Assembly (NCBI GenBank): GCA_001600415.1
Contig: BCJX01000012.1
Location: 195,516-259,515 of the forward strand
Source of the DNA: Pascua guehoae
Taxonomy: Eukaryota > Basidiomycota > Tremellomycetes > Trichosporonales > Trichosporonaceae
Length of the DNA stretch: 64,000 nt
Reading direction: 5' to 3'
The position numbers and the translations under genes are program-made. How positions within the stretch are numbered: position 1 is the first letter of the stretch; each line of letters starts with the position of its first letter. The notes beneath the pieces are model-generated. The model was not told the DNA's origin. It searched no databases and saw only the letters and a program-made list of their open reading frames with translations. This document shows, piece after piece, positions 31,725 to 43,290 of the stretch.

Positions 31725-33165
31725 TTACGCAGCCACGAGCACTGACGCCGCTCCCATCCCGGTGCCGATGCACATGCTGGTGACGATAACCTTCTTGTTT
31801 TCGCGCTTTGCCTCGGCGAGAGCGGTGGCAATCTGGCGAGCGCCGGTGGCGCCGAGTGGGTGGCCGAACGCAATGGCGCCACCGACGGGGTTGACCTTTT
31901 CGATGGGGATGCCGAGGTGCTTGACGGACATGACAGCCTGGGAGGCAAAGGCCTCGTTGATCTCAAAGATGTCGACGTCGTCCTTGGAGATGCCGGCCTT
32001 CTGGAGGACGGCGGGGATGGCGTACGCGGGGCCGATACCCATGACGTTGGGGGGAACGCCGACGGCGGCAAAGGCGACAAACTTTGCGAGGATGGGGAGG
32101 CCGAGCTTTTCCGCGACCGAGCGGCGGGCGAGGAGGACGGCGGCGGCGCCGTCGGTGACCTGGGACGCGTTACCGGCGTGGGTGCAGCCGTCCTTGGAAA
32201 AGGCGGGCTTGAGCTTTGCGAGCGACTCCTTGGTGACGCCCTCGCGGATGCCGTCGTCGTGGTCGACGACAATCTCCTTCTCCTCCTCGGTCTTGGGGTC
32301 GACCCACTTGACGCGCATGGGGACCGTCTCCTCCTTGAACTTGCCGGCCTTCTGCGCGGCAACGGCCTTTGCATACGACGAAGCCGCAAACGCGTCCTGC
32401 TCCTCGCGGGTAATCTTGTACTGCTTGGCAACGTTCTCCGAGGTAATGCCCATCGGGATCATGCAGTCGGCAGCCTCCTGGTTGGACAGAACGTCCTCGG
32501 AGAAGCGCTTGGGCATGACACCAGCACCGTAGTTGTTCGACATGCTCTCGACACCAGCACCGATACCAATGTCAATCTCGCCGGCCTTGATCGCGTTCGA
32601 AACCTCGGCGACCGCCTGGAGACCAGACGAGCACTGGCGGTTGAGCGAGACAATGGGGACGCTGCGGTGTTAGATGCGTGTCATTGTGAGGGCTGTTTGC
32701 ATTGGAGGACGCAGATGTCAGTTGCAAACCCTCCTACTCACGTGTAAGGGATACCGGCGGCGAGCTGGGCCATGCGGTTGATGGTGGCACCACCACCAGC
32801 GGGGAGGACGTTACCGACGTGGATGTCACTGGGAAAAAGTGTCAGCAACCACAGATCGCCGCGGATGTGCATGTCTTTCCCATCCGACCTACCCGATGAG
32901 AGCGGGGTCGACCTTGCCGCGCTTGACAACCTCCTGGAGGACGACCTTGAGCATGTCCTCGGGGAGCGTGTCCTTGAGGCCACCCTTGCGAGCCTGTTTG
33001 CGTGTGAGCGGGGAGCGCAATACCAACTGGCATGTGATGACTCACCTTGGTCAAGGGCGTGCGGACGGCCGAGACGATAACGACGTCGTCGGGCGAGTTG
33101 ATCATGAGGCGCGCCTTGCCGAGCGAGGGCAGCGACGATGCAATGTTCTGGAGAGTGGAAGTCAT
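31725..33165 (-). CDS. 3-ketoacyl-CoA thiolase (acetyl-CoA C-acyltransferase)
   Basis: Four exons: 33165-33046, 32993-32893, 32828-32742 and 32661-31725, joining in frame to 414 aa, the usual thiolase length. Motifs: DDVVIVSAVRTPLTKARKGG, IHVGNVLPAGGGA, active-site Cys in NRQCSSGLQAV (about 112), NASQVTDGAA, FEINEAFASQ, GGAIAFGHPLGATGARQ (catalytic His) and the second catalytic Cys in TSMCIGTGMGAASVL. It cleaves 3-ketoacyl-CoA with CoA in the last step of beta-oxidation and resembles the peroxisomal Pot1 group. The N-terminus TLQNIASSL has the spacing of a PTS2 peroxisomal signal but lacks the expected Arg and His; no PTS1 at the C-terminus (VLVAA). Location is therefore uncertain. Confidence 0.95.
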
Positions 33166-34736
33166 TTTTGGGTTTGCTGGTGTGGTTGGTGCGGTGGGAG
33201 TAGATGGGAGAGATGCGAGACGAAAGCGTGGATGAAGACCAAGAGCAAGATGCGACACGCCGCCGCTGTAAATGTACTGTGTGGGTCCGACGGCACGCAC
33301 GACGCACCGGTTAGCGGTTGGCCGGTGGGCCACTGCCCCCCGGCGACCAACTGGCCCAACTGGCCCAGGGGGGGGGTGAGAAGACCCGCGTAAACCGGCA
33401 TCCTGCATCCTGGGCCCTCGTCACTACTCTTGGCCAGTGGTGCTTAGCTGCTTTGCACCTCCCTCTGCCCGCCCGCGGCTATGGCGCATCTCGCCGGCCA
33501 CTCGCTTCGCCCCAGTGCCCCGCCCCCGCATGCGGCTCTGGCCTTAGCGCTGCCGCCAGCGTGCCATGCTGCCAGCTGCCACGAAAAAAGCGGGTCCCAA
33601 TTGATCCCGCCTCTACTCGATCCAGCCGCATCAGGCCGCCTGCCGCCTCCCTGCCCGGTTGAGCCGTGGAGCTGCCCGGCACCCGCTGACAGCCCGATAA
33701 ACCAAACCCGTCCCAACCCTCCTACCAATGCCGCTCGGCCACCACGCCTCCAGACGTATCCAGAATGCTCGCGCGGCCGCTGACGTCGAATCTGCACGTA
33801 GGCTAGGTTTGCTGTGCATGCACGCACAGGTCTCTATGCACCGCACCGTCCACCACGCCCAATGGCCGAAAAACGCACACTCGAGACCGTGTCTGCCGCA
33901 AGTGCCACGTTTGCCACATTTGACCATGCATGTTGCGCATGGATGCATCTGATCCGCACGATTGTCCAAGTCGAGAGATTGCCGCGATTGCCGGTGGCCC
34001 ACAGACCTTTGTGATTTTTTTTTTTTGGAGATGAGCGCGCGCCCAGCCTGGAATGTGTATACTCTACTACCTCCACCGTTGCCACTCGGCTTCTCACAGC
34101 CCGACTCCTCGGCGGACGCCGGCGGTGCTGGCCGGCCGTACCGTACGGGCCATAGGCTGTGGACTATGGTGGTATGCTTGATCAGCCAGCAGCCAAACAG
34201 CCAGCAGCCAGCAGCCAGCAGCCTGCAGCCTGGCTGCAGGCTGTTCGATCAGTCACCCGCCAGCCCGCCCTGATCGCCACGGATCAGCTCGATGCATATC
34301 CATCCCAGTCGCTTATCTCGAGATTCAGTGGCGTGGACCGGAGCATCAAGTCGCCGGCTACACTGCTGTCACCATCATGCCCACTCCCCCGCACTGGCGA
34401 TCGCCGAACCGGCTCCTTGTCGTGGCCTTGCCGTCTTGCCAGAGTGCTTTGTATACACCGGCTCGGCGGGGTTGTCGCCAACCCGGGGCATCGGCGTCGG
34501 GCGACCGTCTTGCCGTGCAGACGAGACCGGGAATGTAGCGAACAGAATGCGGGCAAGGTGTTACACACTCCAAACGGCATGTGTTTCAGTTCGTTTGAAC
34601 AGCATCGTGTCTCGCCCCCGTCTACATGAACAAACGTAGCATCGTCGGCCCGAAGGCACACCATACTCATACAGCTTCATACAGAACAGGAACATCGGCT
34701 CGGGGTGGTGGCCACACAGATACTGCACTACTGCGC
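33166..34736. other. Gene-free spacer upstream of the thiolase gene
   Basis: It includes a C-rich strip near 33335-33375, a T-run of about 13 at 34015-34026, and a CAGCCAG-type repeat at about 34183-34245. No gene is supported. Confidence 0.55.
34183..34245. repeat. CAGCCAG short tandem repeat
   Basis: Repeated CAGCCAGCAGCCA units with drift into CTGCAGCCTGGCTGCAGGCTG, the last part of which is itself palindromic. Confidence 0.7.
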
Positions 34737-37700
34737 CTAGAACATGGGCTGCGCAACAGGGGACGCGCTCTCACTCGCGCGCGCCTGCAACTGTCAGCTA
34801 GGTACCCGCGCATGACCAAAGCGGCACTCACCAGAGTCCTTGACGCGTCGAGTAAATCCCCGTAACGGACATTGGCAAAGGCGTTGTGCCCAGGCACGGC
34901 GGCCGTGGACGGCAGCATACCAAGGAGCGCATGGGCGAGGTAGTAGAATGGCATTGCTTCTGGAAACGTTAGCGGGGGCTACGAGGGGAAAGTGTCCGCG
35001 CTCAGGCCGAGTGACAGTTGGTACTCACCCTCGCAGTACACGAGTTTGCCCTTGGGCTTGACGGGGGCGTGGTTTTGGTCACTACCGGGTGACGACGCAG
35101 AGCCCAGTGACGGCGTGGACAGCAGCGTGGGCCCAGGAGAGACGGACGCCGTCGTAGGGACGCATTGTGAGTCCGAATCCCATCCTTCGAGCCACTGCGA
35201 GGTCAGAATTCATGTCCAGGATGCAACCACAACTCACCCGTTGCAAAGCCAGTCCAAACCGCTCCTTGATCGCCTCCCGCGTGGGCGTGCCAAGGTCCGT
35301 GCCATCGCCCGACAAGCATTTCGTAGTCGGCCGCAAGTCTGCAGCCGAGACCCACAAGTCTGTGAGGTCGCGCCAGTCGCCGTGGTCGCGCTTGCCCTCG
35401 CCCACTTCGATGATACCGCGGAGAATGGTCATGACAATCACCATGCGGGCAAAGGGGCCATACTCGATCTCGCTGAGGCGGTTCGGGTGCGGGTCCACGC
35501 CGCGGATGAGCTCGTCAAAGGGACCGAGGACGGGAAGGTTGAGCGTGCGGCGGATCGCCTCGTCCAGAGTCATTGGGCGGTAGTTTTGCAGCTGGCGGTA
35601 CCAATCTTTGGCCGTGGTAGCCTTCCACAGCGAGTTGGGGGCGGGAAGGGGGATGGCCGCGACTTCAGAGGGAGTCACGATGGGCGGCACGGACGACTCG
35701 AGTGATGAAATGGTGTCGAGCTGGTACACGAGGAATGCCGTGCGGCGGCGCGACTCGAGCTGAATCCAGCGCTTCCACGACTTGTCCAGCTCGGCCGGCG
35801 TATATGGCACCACAGGGGCCTGGATCGCAACCTCGACGTGCTCGAGGGTGGGCTGGAAGAAGCCAATCTGCCGTGTGATCTGGGGGTCAGTCCGATGGCA
35901 TGAGGAGGCGGGCAAGAGTGGGTGTGTCGGTTCGCTCGTTGAAGAAGGATGTCCAGCGGCAGTGGTATGATGAAAGGAAAAGAGGGGTAGGGGGTGGAAC
36001 AGAGCGGGAGGAGGGTGGAGCGGAGGCACAGAGTGTTGCGTGTCGGGGCACCACCGCCGTCCACAGGTTGTCATTCGTCTTCAGCTGCCCCTAGCCTTGG
36101 GTACCTCCTTCCATTCTAGATCTGCTTCGACATTGCCTTGCTTCGATACCCATCGTCCCATTCTCAATACTGCTCGGCGGGCAAAACTCACATTAACAAT
36201 GGTTCCAAGGAACATGTTTGCGTGGCGGCGCTCATGCTCGTATTGTGACAAAAAGTAGGGCGCATGGTAGAGAATGAGGGCCTGGAGGAGGGCGACATTG
36301 TACTCGGTCATGAGGACACCCTGGGCGAGGGAAAACGACTTTACGAGCATGTTGGTCTTTTCGTGGCGCACAATCTGGCCTGCCTCCCATTCCTCGAGAC
36401 GGCGCTTGTCCTCTTCCTGCTCTGGGTCGACGCCGACGGCATAGTCTGTAAAGACGCCTTCCCAGAGGCCGATTGTTGGGGACGACGCCGAGTGTAAACT
36501 TCCCGTGAGGTCGCCCTTGCGCTGCGTAGCGGTAGCGCCCGTGCGGAGACCACCGACGGTGCAAATGGCAAATGCCAGACACGCGGCCGTGTCAATGAGC
36601 TGGAATGTCGGCTCGTGGACAAAGGAGAAATGGTTGAGCACGGTATAGTATGTCCGTGCCGCCATGACCGAGAGGGTGCGGAGGGGAGGGAGTGCCCAGT
36701 GTGGAATCTGGTAGCAGCCTGCAAATCTGTCCGAGGGGAGCCAGAAGCGCGTGTTCCTCGGAATCTCGTCGCCGGAACGATGGACAAGGTCCTGGCTTGC
36801 GAGCCGGAGGAGGGGCCGCTCAGGGTTGGGGTTGGCCCGTGTCTCTGGTACATCGTTGAGGGCCAACTGGTCGAGGATCGACTTTACGACCGCATTGGTA
36901 ACAAACATTTGGTTACTGTTGACTGTCTGGGCGACCGTCTGGTCGTCATCACCGTTGTTGTTAGTGGTGGCACCGTTGACGCCAGTGGTAGCGGCAATGG
37001 CCATTGTCGTGTCATTGCTGAGCAGACTGGCATTGGTGCCTAGGCCCATCGACAGTCCAAAGGGTGAATTGGACAGGAGGGCAGACATGTTAAACGGGGA
37101 CAGAGGGCGGGGTTCGGACGAAATGTTCCAGGTGGCAGGATCGTCTGCTGCACCTTGGACGGCGGTCGCGCCAGCGAGCCAGTTCATCGTCCCTTCAAAG
37201 TCTCCCATCGACTCGGGCAGCACTGCACCCGGCGCCGCCGGCCGAGCCGGGGTATCGACGGCGCCCGAATTAAAATGCGACCCGCGCGAGTCCGAGGCCT
37301 CATTATCACTCGCTACGCTGGCGGCCGCGTTGGCCGCAGCAGCAACTGCAGCAGCCGTCTCGCTGGCCGTCGGCTCCATGATCATGTTGATGGCGTTGCT
37401 GCTGTCCCAGTCGACGCGGCTTGTTGATTCCGCAGTGTCGGTCGAGCTGGTGGCACCAGGCACGCCGCCGGGGTACGCCATGGACAAGAGCACCGAGGCG
37501 TCCTCGAGGTGGTTGGGGTCGTTGACGTTGTGGTATGCATTGTTTGTGTTCTGGAACATGGGAAGCAGGTGCGAGGCATAGCTCGTGTCGGCAGAGACGC
37601 CGCTGCTGCCATTGTAATAATTGGCGACACCAAAGACACCACCGTTGCCCATCCCGTTACGGGAGAAGCGAGAGCCGTACCGGTCATCGTCGTCGTCCGA

Positions 37701-38462
37701 GGGTCCTTCAGAGAGTCGTGGACGGCTACTGGGGTGTTCGCCGTGCGACGACCCTACCGAGTTGCGTGCATGTTTGCGTGCTGCCCCACGGAGCGGTGAC
37801 GCCTCGCGCTCCGATGTCCGCGACGACGAGATCGGAACGGAGGGGTGAGCACGCGGCGGCGGGAGCGGGGATTGAGACCTGTCGTCCCGTGGCGGCGGTG
37901 TAGGGTGGCAACGACGACGGTGGCGAAGCAGGACATCGCTGTAGGTCGTGTTAGCAAAGGGGGGAGCAGCAGTGGGGTGTAAAGTGGTAAGCATACCTCC
38001 TGGCAAAGGCCTTTGAGCAGTCTTTACACTGGAACGGTCGTTCATCTTGATCTGTAAATCGGGTCAGTATATGTATTGGGTATTTGCTTGCGTGATGGCG
38101 CCGCGCCAAGTTGGTGCCGTCTGCCGCCGCCGCACCAGCCCCTCTTTGTCAACTTACGTTTTCTTTGATGCCGCTTCAGATACTCCATACGACTGTATGT
38201 CTGTGGTCTCTGTCAGCATGTGTGGAGGCGGGACTGGGAGCGGATGGATAGGCGACAACAAGGGGGGAACAACAAAGCTCCCGAGTTGCCCGAGTCTAGA
38301 TCTGCCTGGCTGGTTGGAAAGCACCAGCGTACAAAAGCAGGCAAGCGTACGCACCTGTCCACAGCCTGGAAAGGCACAGCCAAATGTGAGCTTCTCCTTG
38401 GCACCGTCGGGAAGGGGGCTTCCGTCTGCCCCGACTGAAGCTGCCGTCCTGCGCGCGGGCAT
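34737..38462 (-). CDS. Zinc-finger transcription factor: two C2H2 fingers plus fungal_trans domain
   Basis: Eight exons: 38462-38355, 38200-38158, 38051-37997, 37938-36192, 35879-35238, 35194-35029, 34959-34832 and 34784-34737, joining in frame to 978 aa. The fingers are built across three introns: CAFPGCGQTYSRMEYLKRH..H, then FQCKDCSKAFARRSDVLLRH..CH (about 30-80). A long acidic/Ser/Ala/Asn-rich region (about 90-420) follows. Then the fungal-specific regulator domain: HRSGDEIPRNTRFWLPSDRF, RTYYTVLNHFSFVHEPTF, ACLAFAICTVGGL and, after a 312-bp intron, ITRQIGFFQPT and WKRWIQLESRRRTAFLVYQLD. C2H2 fingers with this domain define a known class of fungal activators/repressors. The regulon is unknown. 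The last exon has two possible acceptors six bases apart (34784 or 34790), both in frame. Confidence 0.9.
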
Positions 38463-39278
38463 GGTGTGCGGAGATGGAGACGGGCGCGAGGCAAAGTGTT
38501 TGCGATTTCTGTGTGCTAGCTGGGCGGCGAGTGGCCACGGAACAGTTGCAAGAGTGGAGGTGGAGGGACGTAGAGGGCGATTGGAAACCCTCCACTTGGG
38601 TCGGGTCGAGTGGTCGGGTGGGTCAAAAGTGGACGTTTCTGCACCCGGAAAGCGGGCAAACGGTCCGTAGAGGGGTACCGAGGTTACCTAGCAAGTCTGA
38701 GAGTGGCAAAGCAATGGGACGGAGGCGGTAGAGGGGTCGGAGTATGGTGGTATAGTGGTATGGTGGTGGTAGTGGAGGCTATGGGGGTGGGGACGGTGTG
38801 GTGGAGGAGAGTAAGGTGGAGGTTGGATCCCGACAAGAGGGGGGGGGGAACGGGGGAAGGTGGGAGTCCTGGGTGGCCATTGGCCGTTGGCTCTGCCTTT
38901 GCTCGGGTGTGGGCTCTTACTCTACTCTTTGCTCTCCCTGGCCCAGTCTCTCTGCCTCTGTGCCCTGCCCCCACCACCCCCACCCGAGTCTCCCAGGCTA
39001 AGCTTAGCTCGGCCCCCCTGTGAGACGGGATTTTGAACGGCATTAAACACCCTGCAGCTTGTGGCACCTTTCAGGTATCAGGCTCATTGCTAATCCTCTT
39101 AGACGTCAGGCTCACTCCAGCTCATGTTTGTGGAGACCCCACGTTCGCGCGCTTCCACCCACTTCAGCACCGATCCGTCTGCCTCAACAGGCCGACTTGC
39201 TGACATTGCACCCATCCCATTGTGCTTCGCAGACTCATCTCCGCCGGGCGAGCCGCAGCAAGAGCCGCAGCCTCCGCC
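38463..39278. promoter_or_regulatory. Divergent promoter region between the C2H2/fungal_trans gene and NTA1
   Basis: 816 bp between divergent starts. It has a G/T-rich strip at about 38735-38870 with repeated GGTGGT and GGTATAGTGG words. It is pyrimidine-rich at 38930-39000. No coding signal. Confidence 0.5.
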
Positions 39279-41042
39279 ATGAGTATCGCACCCCCGGCCT
39301 TTGGGGACCTCCCGCCCGTGCCAGCGTATCGTGCAAAGCCGTTGCGCATCGCCTGTGTCCAGTATGACGCCAAGGTGGGTCATCCTGCAACGTGCGTTTC
39401 ATTGACCCATGCCAGCTGGGAAAGGTAGCTGAGAACGCGGCCAAGGTCGAGTCTATGACTTCTGTGTGAGTATACTCGACCGAGCAGCGGTCCACGCTGA
39501 CGGCAGCCTGACGCCGGGCTCGGTCGACCTGCTCGTCCTCCCGGAAATGGCGCTGAGCGGATACATGTTCTCGACACCGGCGGCCATCCTGCCCTACCTC
39601 GAAGCACCTGGCAAGGGCCCAACGTCACGCCTGGCATCGATACTCGCTGCGCGTCTGCGGTGCTACGTGATTGCAGGGTATCCCGAGGCCCTCACGGGTG
39701 GGAGCGAAGCACCGCCTGGAGGTCAAGGCGGGAGCACGAGTGCGAGTGCGGGTGCGAGCGGCAGTGCCGAACCATCGTCGTCTTCGTCGACAACGTGCCC
39801 AACCCCGGCTGCACTCAAGCAGGTCCAGGCCGAAGCCGAGGGCGTGGGGTACAACTCTGCGCTGATTGCGGACCCCTCGGGGGCAGTCGTGGGCAACTAT
39901 CGCAAGACGTTCCGGTTCGAGACGGACAAGACGTGGGCACGGCGCGGGGACGGTTTCGCATTCTTTGATCTGCCCGAGCCATTGGGCCGCGTCGGCGTCG
40001 GCATCTGTATGGGTGAGTTGTGTCGTTGCTGGAACAGACGCTTACATGGCAGATATCAATCCAGAAGACTTTGTCGGTATGTCTCATTGGTATACGGGTT
40101 TGGTTTATGGCTCTGACTGTAGCGCCGTGGAATGCGTTTGAGCTGTCCAAGTTTTGTGTCCAGAACGGCGTGGACATGCTCGTTGTTCCGTGAGTACGCG
40201 TTGTTTGACATTGTAAACGAGGACACTGCCAACCTCGGTCTTGCTGTCTAGGCCATGATCGAGCTCGTTCTCGACCTCTCTGTCTACATCACTCGGGGTT
40301 CACTTTGCCCTCGATGTTGAACATCTCTTCAACCTCGGCAGCCTTGGGACTGCCCACCTACTCTCGACGTTATCCTCCAGTTGGCTCTCGATGACTAGCA
40401 GCCTTGCTCTCCGCGTCGCCCTCGACTCCACTCTCAACCTCACCCTTGACTCTCCACACCGCTTCTCCCTTCACACAACCCACTAACGCCAGGATGAACT
40501 GGCTCGACCCAGGCGAGGACGACACAGACACCCCAATCGACCCCGACGAACCCTCGACCACAAACATCAGCTACTGGGCCGCGCGCCTCGCGCCCTTCTA
40601 CGACCCCACACCGGGATACACGGGCGACGACAGCGACAGCGACAGCTACAGTGACAGCGACGGCGACAGAGACGATGACAGCGGTGCACCCCATGCGACC
40701 GCCGCGCCCGCGCCCGCGACCAACGGCACAGCGGCCCCCCCATCCGAATCCGCCGCACCGCCCGACTCGGCCACACCCAACGATGCACCACCGTACGACG
40801 CCCCGCCCTACGACCCCCACCACGCCCCGGCCCACGCCGCAGGCCAGCGCATTGTCCGCCCCACCGACCCGGTGCCGGGCAAGGAAATCGTCTTTGTGGC
40901 ATGCAACCGCGTCGGCACCGAGGAGGGCACGCGGTTTGTCGGCACGTCGTGCGTCATGACGGTCCGCGCCGACCCGTGCCGCGTCGAAGTGGTCGAGTGC
41001 TGCAGTCGGTCCGAGGAGCGTGTGATGGTGGCAGAGGTCTAG
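39279..41042 (+). CDS. NTA1: Protein N-terminal amidase (carbon-nitrogen hydrolase, Nta1 type)
   Basis: Six exons: 39279-39374, 39416-39465, 39507-40012, 40053-40076, 40123-40189 and 40493-41042, joining in frame to 430 aa. The nitrilase-superfamily triad is complete: Glu in VLPEMALSGY (about 62), Lys in GNYRKTFRF (about 182) and Cys in VGVGICMDINPEDF (about 216). LRIACVQYDAKLGKV, CYVIAGYPE and APWNAFELSKF..VVPMNWL are typical of Nta1. It deamidates N-terminal Asn/Gln to Asp/Glu and so feeds proteins into the N-degron pathway. Unusual points: a Ser/Asp-rich then Pro/Ala-rich insertion (about 285-355) between MNWL and the C-terminal IVFVACNRVGTEEGTRFVGTSC block, a Gly/Ser insertion at about 112-145, and a 303-bp last intron beside 24- and 67-bp exons. 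Confidence 0.9.
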
Positions 41043-41864
41043 GGGGGAGTGTTGATAGAGGTTGTAGAATAGGTTTTGTCATGCATTGTTGCGTCGGCGT
41101 GGGTGAGGTGCGATGGGCCCCAAGAGTCTGTGTCCGTCGCCCAAGTCGATGTCGTCGAAGTCGATGTCGATGTCGAAGTCGATGTCGATGTCGATGTCGA
41201 TGTCGATGTCAATGTCGAGGTCAAAGTCAAAGTCAAAGTCAAAGTCGTGTCAAAGTCATTGTCCAAGTTAAAGGAAGTCGATGTCGAAGTTCAAGTCCAA
41301 GTTCAAGCCGAAGCCAAAGTCGAGGTCGTGGACAGAAACAGGTCCAACCCCAAGAATAGGTCCACCCGCTTCCATCGCACTGGGCCCAGCAAACCCACGC
41401 ACTCGAGCAAGACAAGACTCATCACGGGCCTGACCTCCGTGGACCCACTGCTGTCCCGGTCCACAATCTAATCTCGAGGCATTCACGTCGCGACCTCGTG
41501 TTACGTCTCGTGCAGTCGACCCTCCATAAACCCTTGAGCAGCCTGGCATCGCCGCGATGCGTATCACCGCCTGCCCCACGATGCCGTCATTCACTCTTCT
41601 TCGGCCTCTGATACGCCTGCCGACCCTCCCTTCCCATCTCTCTCCATTCTCGTCCCATCTCTCGTTCCCAACTCTTCCCCATCGCTCCTCCTCTCTTCCC
41701 GCCCATCTCCTCATCCCTCTCCATCTCCCGTTCCGCTCACGCCACCGCTCCTTGCTCCCATGCCCACCCACTGCGCACAAGCCTCGGTGCTATGCAAACA
41801 TGTTTCATCCTTTCCGGACCCTGTTCGGCTACGGATGGACGTGACGTCTCCAAAATCCGGCATT
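41043..41864. other. Convergent spacer between NTA1 and the COX gene with hexanucleotide repeat
   Basis: There is no gene. It holds the GTCGAT/GTCAAA repeat described separately and, at 41580-41760, a long pyrimidine-rich strip. Confidence 0.6.
41143..41330. repeat. GTCGATGTC-type hexanucleotide repeat array
   Basis: About 20 or more 6-bp units, GTCGAT first, then GTCAAA, GTCGAG and degenerating TTCAAG/GAAGTC units. Because the unit is a multiple of three, all frames stay open through it: plus-strand readings give Val-Asp then Val-Lys repeats and minus-strand readings give Ser-Thr repeats. I treat these readings as artefacts. Confidence 0.85.
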
Positions 41865-43290
41865 TTAGACCATGACCATACCCTTGCCCTTGTAGCCCTC
41901 GGACGAGACACCAGACTGGGCATGTTAGTTGCGGGTATGTAACTTGCGGACGCACGATAGGGTTCGACTTCTGCTCCTTCATGTACTCGGTCATCTGCTC
42001 CTGGTACTCCTTGTTCCACGTAGCTGGGGGCGCGGGGGCTGGGGACGGGGATGCGAGCGGGGCGAGCAGGGGGGTGCGAAAAGGATGGGACCGAGGAATA
42101 ATGTCGGGGCACAAGCGCAAGCACTAGGTCAGCACAATGTCGGTTCAACATGGCGGCTCGCAACGCACCGCGGGAACGGGCAAGGGCAAAGAGGCCGAGG
42201 GCGGCGGCAATGGCGGCAATGGTGCCGGCAAAGACCTTCATGCCGGTGCCAGGGGGGTTGATGGGGGCGCGGGGGCCGTGGGGGCCGAAAGCGACAAAGT
42301 AGGCTGTTGGGCGTGAGGGCGGGGCGAGTTGTGGAGTTTGTGGATTTAGATTTGTGGATTGCGGGGCGAGTGCGGGGCGGTCGTGCAGAGGAGACAAAGT
42401 GTCAGCAGAGTGTTATGCACGCGGGGAGGTTGGGGGTCTGGGAGTTGGGATGGAGATAACGACGACACTGGTGTGCAGAGACAGTGTGGTCACGGGGCGT
42501 TTGTGGCAGAGAAACAGTGGCGCTGCACGGCGTCGCTGTTCCGATTCCGCCCCTCGGACACGTGCGGTTGGCCCATGCACTTGGCCGTGGTCCGCATACA
42601 CCCCGACGGCGACGGCGGGGGTCGTCGCCGACGACGATGACGAGGGCGAGCACGCCAGTCGCCGGTAGTGCTGGTGTCCCGAGTTGAGATGGGGGGGGGA
42701 TGATCATCCCGCCCCTCTGTGGCCGGTCCGATAGGACCCGAAGGGGTGGGACAAAAGAAATCTCGCCGGTTGGTCGGCCAAAGTGGGCGGTCTGGGTTGG
42801 GTTTGGGTGGGAGCAAGAGAGCGAGCAGTCGAGTGCCATCTCGTCCGGCGTACATGCGCGCTGCTGCAGGATCACAACAGGCATCAAGCAGCGGTGGGGA
42901 ATGCACAATGCCCATACGCGCCGGGTGGAATGACGACCGGATGGTGGGTTTCTGGGCCTGCCAAAATGGCGCACTGCCGAGTCGGAAGACTGAGAGAGAC
43001 TGCAGACCAAAACCCCAAACCAAACCCCCAACTGGCTCTCGCTACTCACCAGCCTTCTTCTCGTCGACGGTGAGCTCCTTCCAGTCACGCTTCTGAATCT
43101 CCTCGAGCTGCTGGTAGACCTCGTGCTGCTCCGAGGCCGGGAGCTTGTTCCACGACGCCTCAATGTTGGCGAGGAGCGGGGCGCTCTCGTTGGTGCGCGA
43201 CGAGACGACGTGGACAGACGACGTCGACGCCGCACGCGCGGCGAGGGGCGCAGAGAGCGTGCGGCGGGCAGCGACGCGGAGGAGCGACAT
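41865..43290 (-). CDS. COX5: Cytochrome c oxidase subunit IV family protein (Cox5 type)
   Basis: Four exons: 43290-43050, 42303-42169, 42023-41956 and 41915-41865, joining in frame to 164 aa. An Arg-rich start (MSLLRVAARRTLSAPLAARA) looks like a mitochondrial presequence. Then come IEASWNKLPASEQHEVYQQL, RDWKELTVDEKKA and AYFVAFGPHGPRAPINPPG, one transmembrane helix (KVFAGTIAAIAAALGLFALA), and the intermembrane-side TWNKEYQEQMTEYMKEQKSNP with GYKGKGMV. These match the nuclear-encoded COX IV/Cox5 subunit of respiratory complex IV in the inner membrane. Intron 1 is very long (746 bp, 42304-43049); the other two are 145 and 40 bp. Confidence 0.92.
42304..43049 (-). other. 746-bp intron 1 of the COX gene
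   Basis: Bounded by GTGAGT (minus strand, from 43049) and CAACAG. Protein homology is continuous across it (DEKKA, then YFVAFG). No second exon or RNA gene is evident in it. Confidence 0.65.

Noticed and set aside
34183..34245. CAGCCAG repeat considered as a CRISPR-like array
   Set aside because: There are no unique spacers; it is a simple tandem repeat in a eukaryotic genome.
41076..41471. Plus-strand frame encoding Val-Asp/Val-Lys repeats, and the opposing Ser-Thr frame
   Set aside because: Both arise from a 6-bp tandem repeat that keeps all frames open. There is no start context, domain or flanking coding sequence.
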